From Brevundimonas sp. (lineage in GTDB: Bacteria; Pseudomonadota; Alphaproteobacteria; Caulobacterales; Caulobacteraceae), in contig NZ_QFNM01000025.1 of assembly GCF_003248455.1 (NCBI RefSeq), positions 40,468-101,277 on the forward strand: a stretch of DNA of 60,810 nucleotides, given 5' to 3'. Both the position numbers and the translations under genes were made by a program. Under the pieces are notes generated by a model that saw only the letters and a list, made by a program, of their open reading frames with translations, ran no database searches and was not told the DNA's origin. Each line of letters begins with the position of its first letter. Position 1 is the first letter of the stretch. Below, piece by piece: positions 52,601 through 60,662 of the stretch.

Positions 52601-53093
52601 CGCCGCGCACCGCGAACTCGCCCCGCTCCGACACGGTCGAGGCGCGGACATAGCCGTTGGCGGCGAAATACCTTTCCAGCGCCTGGATATCGAGATCGCG
52701 CCCGACCTTCGTCTCGAACCCGGCCTGCAGGGTCACGGCCCTGGGCGGCGTCCGCTGCATAGCCGCGGAAATGGTCATGACCACCAGCACCGGGGCGTCA
52801 TCCGGCTTGCGCTGCGCCAGCCGCGTCAGGGTCGCCATCCGCTGCGCCGCGATCCCCGCTGTTGGGCTCAGCCGGTCATAGGGCAGACAATCCCACGCCG
52901 GATATTCCAACACTTCAATATTTTGCGAGAAGAACTGAAACGCCTGAACGAACGCCCCAGACCGCTGATAGTCCCGCGCGACGAACAGGGCTGCGCCGCC
53001 TGCGGCCTTCAACCGCTCGGCGATGATCAGGGCGTCCAGCCCCTCCGGCGCGCCGCCCAGATCGGCGTCGGTCCGCGTCACCTGCTGATCCAT
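49647..53093 (-). CDS. mfd: Transcription-repair coupling factor
   Basis: 1148-residue Mfd, an SF2 ATPase that removes stalled RNA polymerase and recruits UvrA. N-terminal UvrB-like module (about 1-450), RNA-polymerase interaction domain with TTGDLVVHLDHGIGRYEGL, translocase motifs GDVGFGKTEVALRA (I) and VIVDEEQHFGVKHKE (II), GRVGRSKARAFAYL (VI), and the C-terminal TRCF domain. The start ATG 53093 overlaps the stop of sdhE (TGATG). Full length. Confidence 0.97.
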   Translation of the reverse strand: MDQQVTRTDADLGGAPEGLDALIIAERLKAAGGAALFVARDYQRSGAFVQAFQFFSQNIEVLEYPAWDCLPYDRLSPTAGIAAQRMATLTRLAQRKPDDAPVLVVMTISAAMQRTPPRAVTLQAGFETKVGRDLDIQALERYFAANGYVRASTVSERGEFAVRGGVVDVFPPGFAEPVRLDMFGSELESIRTFDPETQRSTGQMTSVSLAPVSEALLDAAAISRFRTGYLKLFGAPGDDPLYATISEGARRQGMEQWLPLFYEALDTLFDYLPDQAQVFLDNQAETARGERWDLIADAYEARAEAAKAKGGAATNRALPPKQLYMDAGDWNQALAGRAVRRFTPFSGAGEDAGGRLGRTFAAERSQDSVNLFQAVADHAQALKADGRRVLFASWTEGSSERLATMLADHGLDHIVVVRDWADVQSAPKDLYLRGVLPVEHGFVTDEVAVISETDILGDRLARPRKKRRASNFLAEASALTTGDLVVHLDHGIGRYEGLKTLDIQEAPHDCLELMYAGESKLYLPVENIDLLSRYGSDAEGVQLDKLGGAGWQARKAKAKERLRAMAEGLIALAAKRALRETEAVTPPPGLFAEFCARFPYEETDDQLNAIGDVLEDLGKGVPMDRLICGDVGFGKTEVALRAAFVVAMTGQQVAVVAPTTLLARQHFKTFTERFAGWPVKVRQLSRMVTGKAAAETRAGLKDGSVEIVVGTHAVLAEQVGFRDLGLVIVDEEQHFGVKHKEKLKTLRADVHLLTLTATPIPRTLQMALSGIREMSIIATPPVDRLAVRTYVTPWDPVLVREALLREKYRGGQAYYVAPRLKDLPDIEKFLREQVPEVKFVVGHGQMSATQLEEVMSAFYEGEYDVLVSTTIVESGLDIPTANTLVVHRADMFGLAQLYQIRGRVGRSKARAFAYLTTDPIKPMTLSAERRLQVLQSLDNLGAGFQLASHDLDQRGGGNLLGDEQSGHIREVGVELYQQMLEDAVAELKEKGEGATVDRGWSPSINVGASVLIPEDYVPDLNVRLSLYRRLSDAERSEDREALAAELIDRFGPLPDEAQQLLKIVGVKANCRRACIEKIDIGPRGAVLTLRDNSFPNPAGLIGLIQKNQAFWKIRPDQKIVVSGDWPTAEDRLKVAERITADLARVAGA

Positions 53094-53419
53094 CAACCGA
53101 TGCCCTTGCTGACTTCGGCCGCGACATGCGCGCGCATGAAGGCTCGAACCTTGGCCATGACGGGCGTCTCGAACTCGGGCGGCGTTAGGTCGCGCTCGAT
53201 GATCCAGCCATAGAGCCACTGGTCCTCTTCCTCGATCAGCCGCTCGAACACGTCCAGCTCCGCATCCGTCAGGGTCGGCGCCACCTGGTCCGAAAACGGC
53301 CCCAGCACCATGTCGGCCTCGCGGAAGCCCCGCCGCCAGGACCGGAACTGGATTCGTCCCAGCCGCAGCTTGCGGTCCGGGGTCATTTCGCTTTCGAGAC
53401 GCGCGTCGATTTCGGCCAC
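53093..53419 (-). CDS. sdhE: Succinate dehydrogenase FAD assembly factor SdhE
   Basis: 108-residue SdhE/Sdh5 family protein that promotes covalent flavinylation of SdhA. The RGxxE motif sits in SWRRGFREADMVLGPF. Helical throughout. GTG at 53419 is preceded by AAGGA with 5-nt spacing, which supports this start over the ATG at 53386 (MTPDRKLRLGRIQF), the shorter form typical of the family. Coupled to mfd by a TGATG overlap; divergent from recG. Confidence 0.92.
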   Translation of the reverse strand: MAEIDARLESEMTPDRKLRLGRIQFRSWRRGFREADMVLGPFSDQVAPTLTDAELDVFERLIEEEDQWLYGWIIERDLTPPEFETPVMAKVRAFMRAHVAAEVSKGIG

Positions 53420-53505
53420 AAGGATCCTTGCCCGGTCCAGACTTTAAAACAGGTCGGGTCAGATAGCGTTCCTGAACGGACTTCGCCACCCGTCATGGTC
53501 ACGCT

Positions 53506-55617
53506 ATGTTCACGGCGATGCGTCCGCAGATTCTCTTTCCCCTGTTCGCCGAGGTCTCGACCCTGAAGGGCGTGGGTCCGCGCGCCCTGCCCCTGGTGCA
53601 GAAGGTCGCCGGGCCGCTGGTGCGCGATCTGGCGTTCCTGTCGCCGTCGGGCGTCATCGTCCGTCGTCCGATGCAGGCCGCCGACGCCGTGGACGGTGCG
53701 GTCGGCATATTCGAAGTCGTCATCGACCGGATGTTCGTTCCCAGCCGCCCGGGCGCGCCGCTGAAAGTCAGGGCTGCGGACCCCACGGGCTTCGTCCATC
53801 TGGTCTGGTTCGGCGGCTCGCCCCAGCATATCGACCGGCTTCTGCCGCGCGGCGAGACCCGGTTGGTGTCGGGCAAGGTCGAACGTTTCAGCGGCGAAGT
53901 CCAGATCGTCCATCCCGACGTCGTCACGGTGGACAGGGCGGCCGATATTCCCATCTCGGAACCCGTCTATCCGGCCACGCAGGGCCTGACCTCGCGCCAA
54001 TTGCGAAAGCTGGTCCAGACGGCCCTGGCCGCCGCCCCCGAACTGGCCGAATGGCAGGACGCCGCCTGGATCAGGAAACAGGGCTGGCCGGCCTGGCGCG
54101 CGGCGCTGGACGCCCTGCACGCCCCGACGAACGAGGCCGACCTGTCGCCCGACGCCCCCGTGCGCCAGCGTCTGGCCTATGACGAGTTCCTGGCCCACCA
54201 GCTGGCCCTGGCGCGCCGCCGCCGGGCGCGCGAAATCAAGCCCGCGCCCGTCATCGCGCCCGGCGCGGCGTCCGAGCGTTTGCTCGAGGCCCTGCCCTTC
54301 AAGCTGACCAACGCCCAGGCCCAGGCCGTCGCCGAAATCCGCCGCGACCTCGCCTCGGGCAGGCAGATGGGCCGTCTGCTTCAGGGCGACGTGGGCTCGG
54401 GCAAGACCGCCGTGGCCGCCTTGGCCCTGGCCGACGCCGCAGCCAGCGGTCTTCAGTCCGCCCTGATGGCCCCGACCGAAATCCTGGCGCGCCAACATTT
54501 CGAGAAACTGGGTCCGCTGCTGGAGACCGCAGGTGTGACCTCGGTGCTTCTGACCGGCCGCGACACGAACGGCCAGAGGCGTGAGAAGCTGGCGGCCCTG
54601 GCCTCGGGTCAGGCCCAGATCGCCGTCGGCACCCATGCCCTGTTCCAGGACGCCGTCCGCTTCGACCGGCTGGCCCTGGCCGTCATCGACGAACAGCATC
54701 GGTTCGGCGTCAACGAGCGCCAAAGGCTCCAGGCCAAGGGCGACCCGCGTATCGGCGCGGTCCACCTGCTGACCATGTCGGCCACCCCCATCCCCCGCAC
54801 CCTGGAACTGACCCAGTACGGCGAACTGGAGGTCAGCCGCCTGACCGAGAAACCGCCCGGCCGCACGCCCGTCACGACCGCCGTCCTGCCCCTGGCCCGG
54901 ATCGGAGAAGTCGCCGCGCGCCTGAAGACCGCCGTCGAAAGCGGCGCCCAGGCCTATTGGATCTGCCCCCTGGTCGAGGAATCCGAGGCCATCGACCTGG
55001 CCGCCGCCGTCGATCGCGCCGACGATCTTCGCCGCCTGCTGGGCGTCGAGGTCGGTTTGGCCCACGGCCGGACGCCCGGCGCCGAACGCGAGGCCGTCAT
55101 GGCCGATTTCGCCGACGGCCGTCTGCCGGTCCTGGTCGCCACCACGGTCGTCGAGGTCGGGGTCGATGTGCCCAACGCCTCGATCATGGTCATCGAACAC
55201 GCCGACCGCTTCGGCCTGGCCCAATTGCACCAACTTCGTGGACGCGTCGGGCGCGGATCGAAGGCCAGTTCCTGCATCCTGCTCTACGGCGGTCAGGACG
55301 GCGCCCAGGGTCCCAGGCTGGGCGAGACGGCCAAGGAAAGGCTGGAGACCCTGCGCCGCACCGAGGACGGCTTCGTCATCGCCGAGGAGGATTTCCGCCT
55401 GCGGGGCGGCGGCGACCCGCTGGGCCTGAAACAGAGCGGATTGCCCGCCTATCGCTTCGCCGACCCGATCCGCCACCGCGCCTTGATGCTGGCGGCCGCC
55501 GACGACGCCCGCCTGATCCTGAACCGCGATCCCGACCTGGCGTCCGAACGCGGCCAGGCGGTCCAGGTGCTGGAGGAACTGTTCGACTGGAAAACCCACA
55601 GGGCCGGGTCGGATTGA
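53506..55617 (+). CDS. recG: ATP-dependent DNA helicase RecG
   Basis: 703-residue branch-migration helicase for stalled forks and recombination intermediates. N-terminal wedge domain (LKGVGPRALPLVQKVAGP, OB fold to about 160), helicase motifs GDVGSGKTAVAALALAD (I), VIDEQHRFGVNERQ (II), TMSATPIPRTLEL (III), QLRGRVGRGSKASSCILLYG (VI), and the C-terminal EEDFRLRGGGDPLGLKQSG typical of RecG. The start may be ATG 53506 or 53518. Confidence 0.97.
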   Translation: MFTAMRPQILFPLFAEVSTLKGVGPRALPLVQKVAGPLVRDLAFLSPSGVIVRRPMQAADAVDGAVGIFEVVIDRMFVPSRPGAPLKVRAADPTGFVHLVWFGGSPQHIDRLLPRGETRLVSGKVERFSGEVQIVHPDVVTVDRAADIPISEPVYPATQGLTSRQLRKLVQTALAAAPELAEWQDAAWIRKQGWPAWRAALDALHAPTNEADLSPDAPVRQRLAYDEFLAHQLALARRRRAREIKPAPVIAPGAASERLLEALPFKLTNAQAQAVAEIRRDLASGRQMGRLLQGDVGSGKTAVAALALADAAASGLQSALMAPTEILARQHFEKLGPLLETAGVTSVLLTGRDTNGQRREKLAALASGQAQIAVGTHALFQDAVRFDRLALAVIDEQHRFGVNERQRLQAKGDPRIGAVHLLTMSATPIPRTLELTQYGELEVSRLTEKPPGRTPVTTAVLPLARIGEVAARLKTAVESGAQAYWICPLVEESEAIDLAAAVDRADDLRRLLGVEVGLAHGRTPGAEREAVMADFADGRLPVLVATTVVEVGVDVPNASIMVIEHADRFGLAQLHQLRGRVGRGSKASSCILLYGGQDGAQGPRLGETAKERLETLRRTEDGFVIAEEDFRLRGGGDPLGLKQSGLPAYRFADPIRHRALMLAAADDARLILNRDPDLASERGQAVQVLEELFDWKTHRAGSD

Positions 55618-55740
55618 GGCTTCCGCGCGGTCGCGCGGCTTGCATTGGCGCGCCGTAAGCATCGGATGTTCGGCGGGCGGACTTGGATTTCGCATGGCGC
55701 GGCTTAAATGCCGAGGCTGCTGGTAAACGGAGCTTGCGCC
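55618..55740 (+). promoter_or_regulatory. recG-gor intergenic region with probable gor promoter
   Basis: A -35-like TTGGAT at 55683-55688 and a -10-like TAAATG at 55705-55710 (16-nt spacer) would initiate near 55717. This -10 overlaps the ATG at 55708, which argues against that ATG as start codon; GGAG at 55729-55732 then serves the TTG at 55741. Confidence 0.45.
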
Positions 55741-57123
55741 TTGGCCGACTATGACTACGACCTCTTCGTCATCGGCGCCGGTTCGGGCGGTGTGCGGGCG
55801 GCGCGTCTGACGGCGCTGGACGGCAAGCGCGTCGCGGTCGCCGAGGAGTATCGGGTCGGCGGGACCTGCGTCGTCCGCGGCTGCGTGCCCAAGAAGTTCA
55901 TGGTCATGGCCTCCGAGGTCAGTCATGCGCTCGAGATCGCCGAGGGCTATGGCTGGTCCTTCGACAACGCCCGATTCGACTGGCCGACCTTCCTGGAGGC
56001 CAAGGATGTCGAGATCGCGCGCCTGTCGGGCATCTACGCCGCCAATCTGGGCAAGGCGGGGGTCGACCTGATCCACGGCCGCGCGGTGCTGAAGGACGCC
56101 CACACGGTCGAGATGGTCGGCAAGAACCGCTCCCTCACCGCCGAGAAGATCCTGATCGCCACCGGCGGCCGGCCGTGGAAGCCCGAGGATCTGCCGGGCA
56201 TCGAACACGCCATCACCTCCGAGGAGGCTTTCCACCTGCCCGAACTGCCCAAACGCATCCTGATCGCGGGCGGCGGCTATATCGCGGTGGAGTTCGCGGG
56301 CATCTTCGCCGGCCTGGGTGTCGAGACCACCCTGATCTATCGCGGTCCCAACATCCTTCGGGGCTTCGACGACGACGTGCGGGCGCACCTGGCGGGCGAG
56401 ATCGAGAAGCGGGGAATCAAGGTCGTGTTGGGCTGCCAGCACGAGAGGATCGAGAAGACGGCGACCGGCCTGGTCAACCATCTCGAAAACGGCATGAAGC
56501 TGGAAACGGACGTGGTCATGTTCGCCACCGGCCGCATCCCCCACGTCAAGGAGCTGGGCCTGGAGGCGGCCGGCGTGGAGTTGAACGACGAGGGCGCGAT
56601 CAAGGTCGATCCCTATTCCAGGACCACGACCGAAAACATCTGGGCCATAGGCGACGTGACCGACCGGATGAACCTGACCCCCGTCGCCATTCGCGAGGCG
56701 GTCGCCTTCCACCAGACGGTCTTCCGCGACAACCCCCAGCATTTCGACTACGAGGCCGTCGCCACCGCCGTCTTCAGCCAGCCTCCGGTCGGGGTGGTGG
56801 GCCTGAGCGAGGCCGATGCGCGCCGTTCCTGCGCGAAGGGCGTGGACGTCTATGTGACCCGCTTCCGGCCGATGAAATACGCCTTCACCGGCTCCGACGA
56901 GCGGGTGCTGATGAAGCTGGTGGTCGACGCCGACACCCAGCGCGTCGTGGGCGTCCACATCGTCGGCCCCGACAGCCCCGAAATGATCCAGTTGGCCGCC
57001 ATCGCCGTGAAGGCAGGCCTGACCAAGGCCCAGTGGGACGCCACCTGCGCCGTCCACCCCACCATGGCCGAGGAACTGGTCACGCTGAAGGAGAAGCAGT
57101 CGTCGGCGACCTCGGCCGGCTGA
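55741..57123 (+). CDS. gor: Glutathione-disulfide reductase
   Basis: 460-residue FAD/NADPH flavoprotein keeping glutathione reduced. FAD motif VIGAGSGGVRAARLTALDG, redox disulfide in VGGTCVVRGCVPKKFM, NADPH fold LIAGGGYIAVEFAGIFAGLG, C-terminal HPTMAEELVTL with the active-site His. TTG 55741 with GGAG 8 nt upstream gives MADYDYDLFVIG, the family start. An ATG at 55708 would add 11 residues and overlaps a putative -10. With the GPx at 15.6 kb it could form a peroxide-defence pair. Confidence 0.95.
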   Translation: MADYDYDLFVIGAGSGGVRAARLTALDGKRVAVAEEYRVGGTCVVRGCVPKKFMVMASEVSHALEIAEGYGWSFDNARFDWPTFLEAKDVEIARLSGIYAANLGKAGVDLIHGRAVLKDAHTVEMVGKNRSLTAEKILIATGGRPWKPEDLPGIEHAITSEEAFHLPELPKRILIAGGGYIAVEFAGIFAGLGVETTLIYRGPNILRGFDDDVRAHLAGEIEKRGIKVVLGCQHERIEKTATGLVNHLENGMKLETDVVMFATGRIPHVKELGLEAAGVELNDEGAIKVDPYSRTTTENIWAIGDVTDRMNLTPVAIREAVAFHQTVFRDNPQHFDYEAVATAVFSQPPVGVVGLSEADARRSCAKGVDVYVTRFRPMKYAFTGSDERVLMKLVVDADTQRVVGVHIVGPDSPEMIQLAAIAVKAGLTKAQWDATCAVHPTMAEELVTLKEKQSSATSAG

Positions 57124-57127
57124 TTCC

Positions 57128-58648
57128 TTATGGTCGCGGCCGCTCTCGAAATCGCTCCAGCAGGTCCAGCCGCGCGCCGAACGGCACGGGCGTCGCTGCC
57201 GGCCCCGCATTGCCGAAGTTCATCAGCCGGATGTCCTCCGCGCCGGCCATCGGCCATTCCGGCCGACCGACGCCGTTGGGATCGCCCGAGCGCGCGAAGG
57301 CGGTCCAATATCCCATCATGACGTCCGACGCCCTGCGATCCCGATCCTCCACCGGATACGGCAGGGTGTTCAGCGTACCGAACACATAGGGCCGCTCGAT
57401 CGCATGGGTGGCCCCGCCGTGCGGCTCGGGGTTCTGGGGCGAGGAGATGTCGAACCGATAGAGCCAGGCCGGATGACCGGCCCTGGCGTGCAGGCGCGCC
57501 AGCATTCGCGCCGGCTCGGAAAACACCAGGTCGGTGATCGCCAGCCTGTCGAAAGCCTCCTGCCCGCCATAGGCCTGGACCGCGTCGGCCCGCTCCAGCC
57601 AGGTCATGTCGTCGTCGATCTCGCCATAGCCGTTGCGGTCCGTCGGCCGCATCCACCAGAATTCGGCGCTGTTGGAGCCGATGATGAAGGGCACGGGCGC
57701 CTGACGCCCTGCCTTGAACGCCGCCTCGACGGTCGACGGCGCGATATGCCCGTCGATCAGGGTCAGGTCGCCGTTGGCGAACACCGGCGGCGGCGTCAGA
57801 AACATCTCGGCCGGGGCGGCGCGCAGGTCCGCCGCCGTGCGGAGCCCCGCCGCGTGAGCCCAGACCTCGCCCCGTTCGCGCGCCGACGGCGATCCGCGCG
57901 GCCCCTTGCGATCCAACGGGGTCTGCAACTCGCGCCCCAGGCCCGACTGGACCACCGCCCGGTCGAACAGGCCGCGCGCGGGCGGCGCGATCATCAGGCG
58001 CGTGACCATGGCCCCGCCCGCCGATTCGCCGAAGACGGTGACGTTCTCGGGATCGCCGCCAAAGGCCGCGATGTTGGCGCGCACCCATTTCAGGGCGGCG
58101 ACGACATCCATCAGTCCATAGTTGCCGGCCGGTTCGCCCGCCGGCCGCTCGGCGGCCAGGGCGGGATGGTCGAAGAAGCCCAGCCGCCCCAGGCGATAGT
58201 TCAGCGTGACCACCACCATGCCGCGCCGGGCCAGGGCCGAGCCGTCGTACAACGGCGCCGTGCCGGACCCGTTCACCAGACCCCCGCCGTGGATCCAGAC
58301 CATGACCGGCGCGGGCTCCAGTGTTTCCGTCGGCCGCCAGACGTTCAGGTTCAGGCAGTCCTCGCTCATCGGCAAGGGGCCCACGCCGGGATCGCCGCTG
58401 GGCGGCGCCTGGATGCAGATCGGTCCGTAGGTTCCGGCGTCGCGCTCGCCATGCCAGGTCGGCGCGGGATCGGGCGGGCGCCAGCGTCGATCCGCCGTCG
58501 GCGCGGCGGCGTAGGGAATGTTCTTGAACGCGGCCACGTCGGCGTCGGCGCGTCCGGTCAGGACGCCCTGCGAAATGCGGACGGTGGGCTGTTCGGCTGC
58601 GGGCGCCATCATGAGCGAGAGGGTGGCGAAGACGCCGGCGATTGTCAT
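57128..58648 (-). CDS. Type B carboxylesterase, secreted
   Basis: 506-residue alpha/beta hydrolase of the carboxylesterase/lipase type B family. Signal peptide MTIAGVFATLSLMMAPAA. The nucleophile elbow GESAGGAMVTRLM, the oxyanion-hole WIHGGGLVNGSG and the EDCLNLNVWRP segment (with a disulfide Cys) are intact. The catalytic acid and His lie downstream (HGGATHAIE). Probable periplasmic ester hydrolysis; substrate unknown. Ends 4 nt from gor, convergent. Confidence 0.88.
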   Translation of the reverse strand: MTIAGVFATLSLMMAPAAEQPTVRISQGVLTGRADADVAAFKNIPYAAAPTADRRWRPPDPAPTWHGERDAGTYGPICIQAPPSGDPGVGPLPMSEDCLNLNVWRPTETLEPAPVMVWIHGGGLVNGSGTAPLYDGSALARRGMVVVTLNYRLGRLGFFDHPALAAERPAGEPAGNYGLMDVVAALKWVRANIAAFGGDPENVTVFGESAGGAMVTRLMIAPPARGLFDRAVVQSGLGRELQTPLDRKGPRGSPSARERGEVWAHAAGLRTAADLRAAPAEMFLTPPPVFANGDLTLIDGHIAPSTVEAAFKAGRQAPVPFIIGSNSAEFWWMRPTDRNGYGEIDDDMTWLERADAVQAYGGQEAFDRLAITDLVFSEPARMLARLHARAGHPAWLYRFDISSPQNPEPHGGATHAIERPYVFGTLNTLPYPVEDRDRRASDVMMGYWTAFARSGDPNGVGRPEWPMAGAEDIRLMNFGNAGPAATPVPFGARLDLLERFRERPRP

Positions 58649-58766
58649 CCTCGCTGATTAGCAAATCCTGCCGACACGCCAATGATCTTGTGATCACACT
58701 CGGCGACATCTTGCGGGAGAACCGTTTTCAGGATCATGCGTTGTGGCCAAGCTAGCGGGGTAGGCG
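58649..58766. promoter_or_regulatory. Divergent regulatory region with a perfect TGTGATCACA palindrome
   Basis: 118 nt between the esterase and the HWE kinase. Contains the 10-bp perfect palindrome TGTGATCACA at 58689-58698, a candidate operator. No convincing sigma-70 pair was assigned for either gene. Confidence 0.35.
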
Positions 58767-60287
58767 TTGAACGATCCAAAGACATCAGAACGTCCGGTCG
58801 CAGCCGAGACCGCGGCCGTCGCCGCCGCGTTCGAAGGTTCGCCGAACCCCTATGTGCTGCTCACGCCGGATCTTCGCATCATAGCGGTCAATCGCGCCTA
58901 TGAGGACGTGACGGGCGGGCGGCGCGAAGACATCGTCGGACGGTCCCTGTTCGCCGCCTTCGATTCCGGTCCCGGTTCCGACGCGCCAGAGAACGTCCGC
59001 CAGGTGCGCGCATCCCTGGAGAAGGCCCGCGACACCCGCCAGCGCGACCATCTGGCCGTCGTGCGGTTCTCGGTCGAGAGGACAATGGCGGACGGCGCTC
59101 AGGGGTTCGTCGACCGCGTCTGGAGCGCCACGCACACCCCCCTGCTGAACGCGACCGGCGAGGTCGAATTCCTGCTTCAGCACACCACCGACGTCACCGA
59201 CCTGTCCCCGACCATTCGCCCCGAAGAGCCGACCACCGCGCTTGACGCCATCGTCGGCGGCTCTGTCCTGCACCGGGCGCGATCCGTGCAGGAGGACAAC
59301 CGCCGCCTGGAGACCGAACGCAACCGCCTGGTCGAGATGTTCATGCAGGCGCCGGGTTTCGTCGCCATTCTCTCTGGGCGAGACCATCGCTTCCAGATGC
59401 ACAACGACGCTTACAGCCAGTTGATCGGCCATCGCGACATCGCGGGTAAAACCATACGCGAGGCCTTGCCGGAACTGGAAGGCCAGGGTTTCTATGACCT
59501 TCTCGACGGTGTTTTCGCCACCGGCGAACCCTATGAAGGGCGTGAAAGCGTCGCCCACCTCCAGCGCACCCCCAACGAGCCGACGGAGACCGTCTATCTG
59601 AACTTCATCTACCAGCCGATTCGGGACGCGGCCGGCGTCGTCGTGGGCATCTTCGTCCAGGGGCACGACATCACCGAAAACGTGCTCGCGGCCCAGCGTC
59701 AGAAGCTGATGATCGACGAACTGAACCATCGGGTGAAGAACACCCTGGCCACGGTGCAGTCGATCGCCGTCCAGACCGCCCGATCCAACACCGACCCCGC
59801 CGGCTTCGCCGAGACGTTCCAGTCGCGGATCATGTCCCTGTCGCACACCCACAATCTGCTGACCCAGAGCCATTGGGAAGGCGCGGATCTGCGCGCCATC
59901 CTGGAACATGAGACCGAAGCCTATGGCCAGACGCGGGTCAGCCTGGTGGGGCCGCCCGTCTCGCTGGCGCCGGCGACCGTCCTGTCGCTGGGCATGATCT
60001 TCCACGAAATGGCGACCAACGCCGCCAAATACGGCGCCTTGCATACGCCGGAGGGCCGGGTCCTGATCGACTGGGCCCTGGCCGACCAGCGCGCGCCCAA
60101 GCTGCGGCTGACTTGGCGCGAAATCGGAGGGCCGAAAGTTACGGCGCCGGACAGAAGAGGCTTCGGTAGCCGTTTGATTGAACGAAACATTCGTCACGAT
60201 CTGGCGGGCGAGATCGATCTGGTCTACGCCCCTGAAGGATTGATCGCGGAACTGACGGTTCCGCTCGACAGGACAGCCGCACGATGA
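58767..60287 (+). CDS. HWE/HisKA_2-type sensor histidine kinase, two PAS domains
   Basis: 506-residue soluble sensor kinase: PAS 1 (about 20-150, FEGSPNPYVLLTPDLRIIA), PAS 2 (about 190-310, FMQAPGFVAILSGRDHRF), then an HWE-type kinase core with phospho-His in DELNHRVKNTLATVQSIAVQ and an ATPase region FHEMATNAAKYGALHTPEG ... GFGSRLIERNI. No transmembrane segment, so it senses a cytoplasmic cue; some HWE PAS domains bind flavin, but the NCRFLQ photocycle motif is not seen. TTG start. Coupled to the receiver gene by ATGA. Confidence 0.9.
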   Translation: MNDPKTSERPVAAETAAVAAAFEGSPNPYVLLTPDLRIIAVNRAYEDVTGGRREDIVGRSLFAAFDSGPGSDAPENVRQVRASLEKARDTRQRDHLAVVRFSVERTMADGAQGFVDRVWSATHTPLLNATGEVEFLLQHTTDVTDLSPTIRPEEPTTALDAIVGGSVLHRARSVQEDNRRLETERNRLVEMFMQAPGFVAILSGRDHRFQMHNDAYSQLIGHRDIAGKTIREALPELEGQGFYDLLDGVFATGEPYEGRESVAHLQRTPNEPTETVYLNFIYQPIRDAAGVVVGIFVQGHDITENVLAAQRQKLMIDELNHRVKNTLATVQSIAVQTARSNTDPAGFAETFQSRIMSLSHTHNLLTQSHWEGADLRAILEHETEAYGQTRVSLVGPPVSLAPATVLSLGMIFHEMATNAAKYGALHTPEGRVLIDWALADQRAPKLRLTWREIGGPKVTAPDRRGFGSRLIERNIRHDLAGEIDLVYAPEGLIAELTVPLDRTAAR

Positions 60288-60661
60288 CCCAGCCCCTGAC
60301 CGGCCGCCGCGTCCTGATCGTGGAGGACGAATCGCTCGTCGCCATGCTGATCGAGACCATTCTGGAAGACATGGACTGCGTGCCTGTCGGCCCCGCCTCC
60401 AGTATCGAAGAGGGCCTGGCCCTGGCGCGCGACGCCGAAAGCCTGGACGCGGCCCTGCTGGATGTGAACGTCTCGGGCCAGCAGGTCTTTCCCGTCGCCG
60501 AGGCGCTGAGGGCGCGCGGCGTGCCCTTCGTCTTCTCCACCGGCTATGGCGAGGGCGGTCTGCCCGACGAATGGCGCGGCCTGCCCACCGTCCAGAAGCC
60601 GTTCACCGAATCGGCCATCCGCGACGCCTTGATGAAGGCCATCGGCGTCGCTGAGTTCTAG
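60284..60661 (+). CDS. Single-domain response regulator
   Basis: 125-residue stand-alone receiver. Acidic pocket in IVEDES, phosphoacceptor Asp in AALLDVNVSG, and Lys in VQKPF. The segment VPFVFSTGYGEGG resembles the FATGUY motif of alphaproteobacterial single-domain regulators, with Ser in place of Ala. No output domain; likely a phosphate sink or relay partner of the HWE kinase encoded just before it. The TAG stop lies in a CTAG shared with an IS481 end. Confidence 0.88.
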   Translation: MTQPLTGRRVLIVEDESLVAMLIETILEDMDCVPVGPASSIEEGLALARDAESLDAALLDVNVSGQQVFPVAEALRARGVPFVFSTGYGEGGLPDEWRGLPTVQKPFTESAIRDALMKAIGVAEF

Positions 60662-60662
60662 G
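60657..60662. other. Candidate IS481 target site (NCTAGN)
   Basis: TCTAGG immediately precedes the TGT-type end of the element at 60663. IS481 elements are known to insert at CTAG and duplicate NCTAGN. The other copy of the duplication is outside the window. Confidence 0.5.

Noticed and set aside
49290..53213. Plus-strand 1307-aa frame opposite mfd
   Set aside because: Very long, but it is the complement of mfd codons; no motif or plausible start context.
60284..60661. Response regulator as a gene truncated by the IS element
   Set aside because: Receiver length (125 aa) is complete, and the TAG lies in the NCTAGN target copy belonging to the host, so the stop is probably native.
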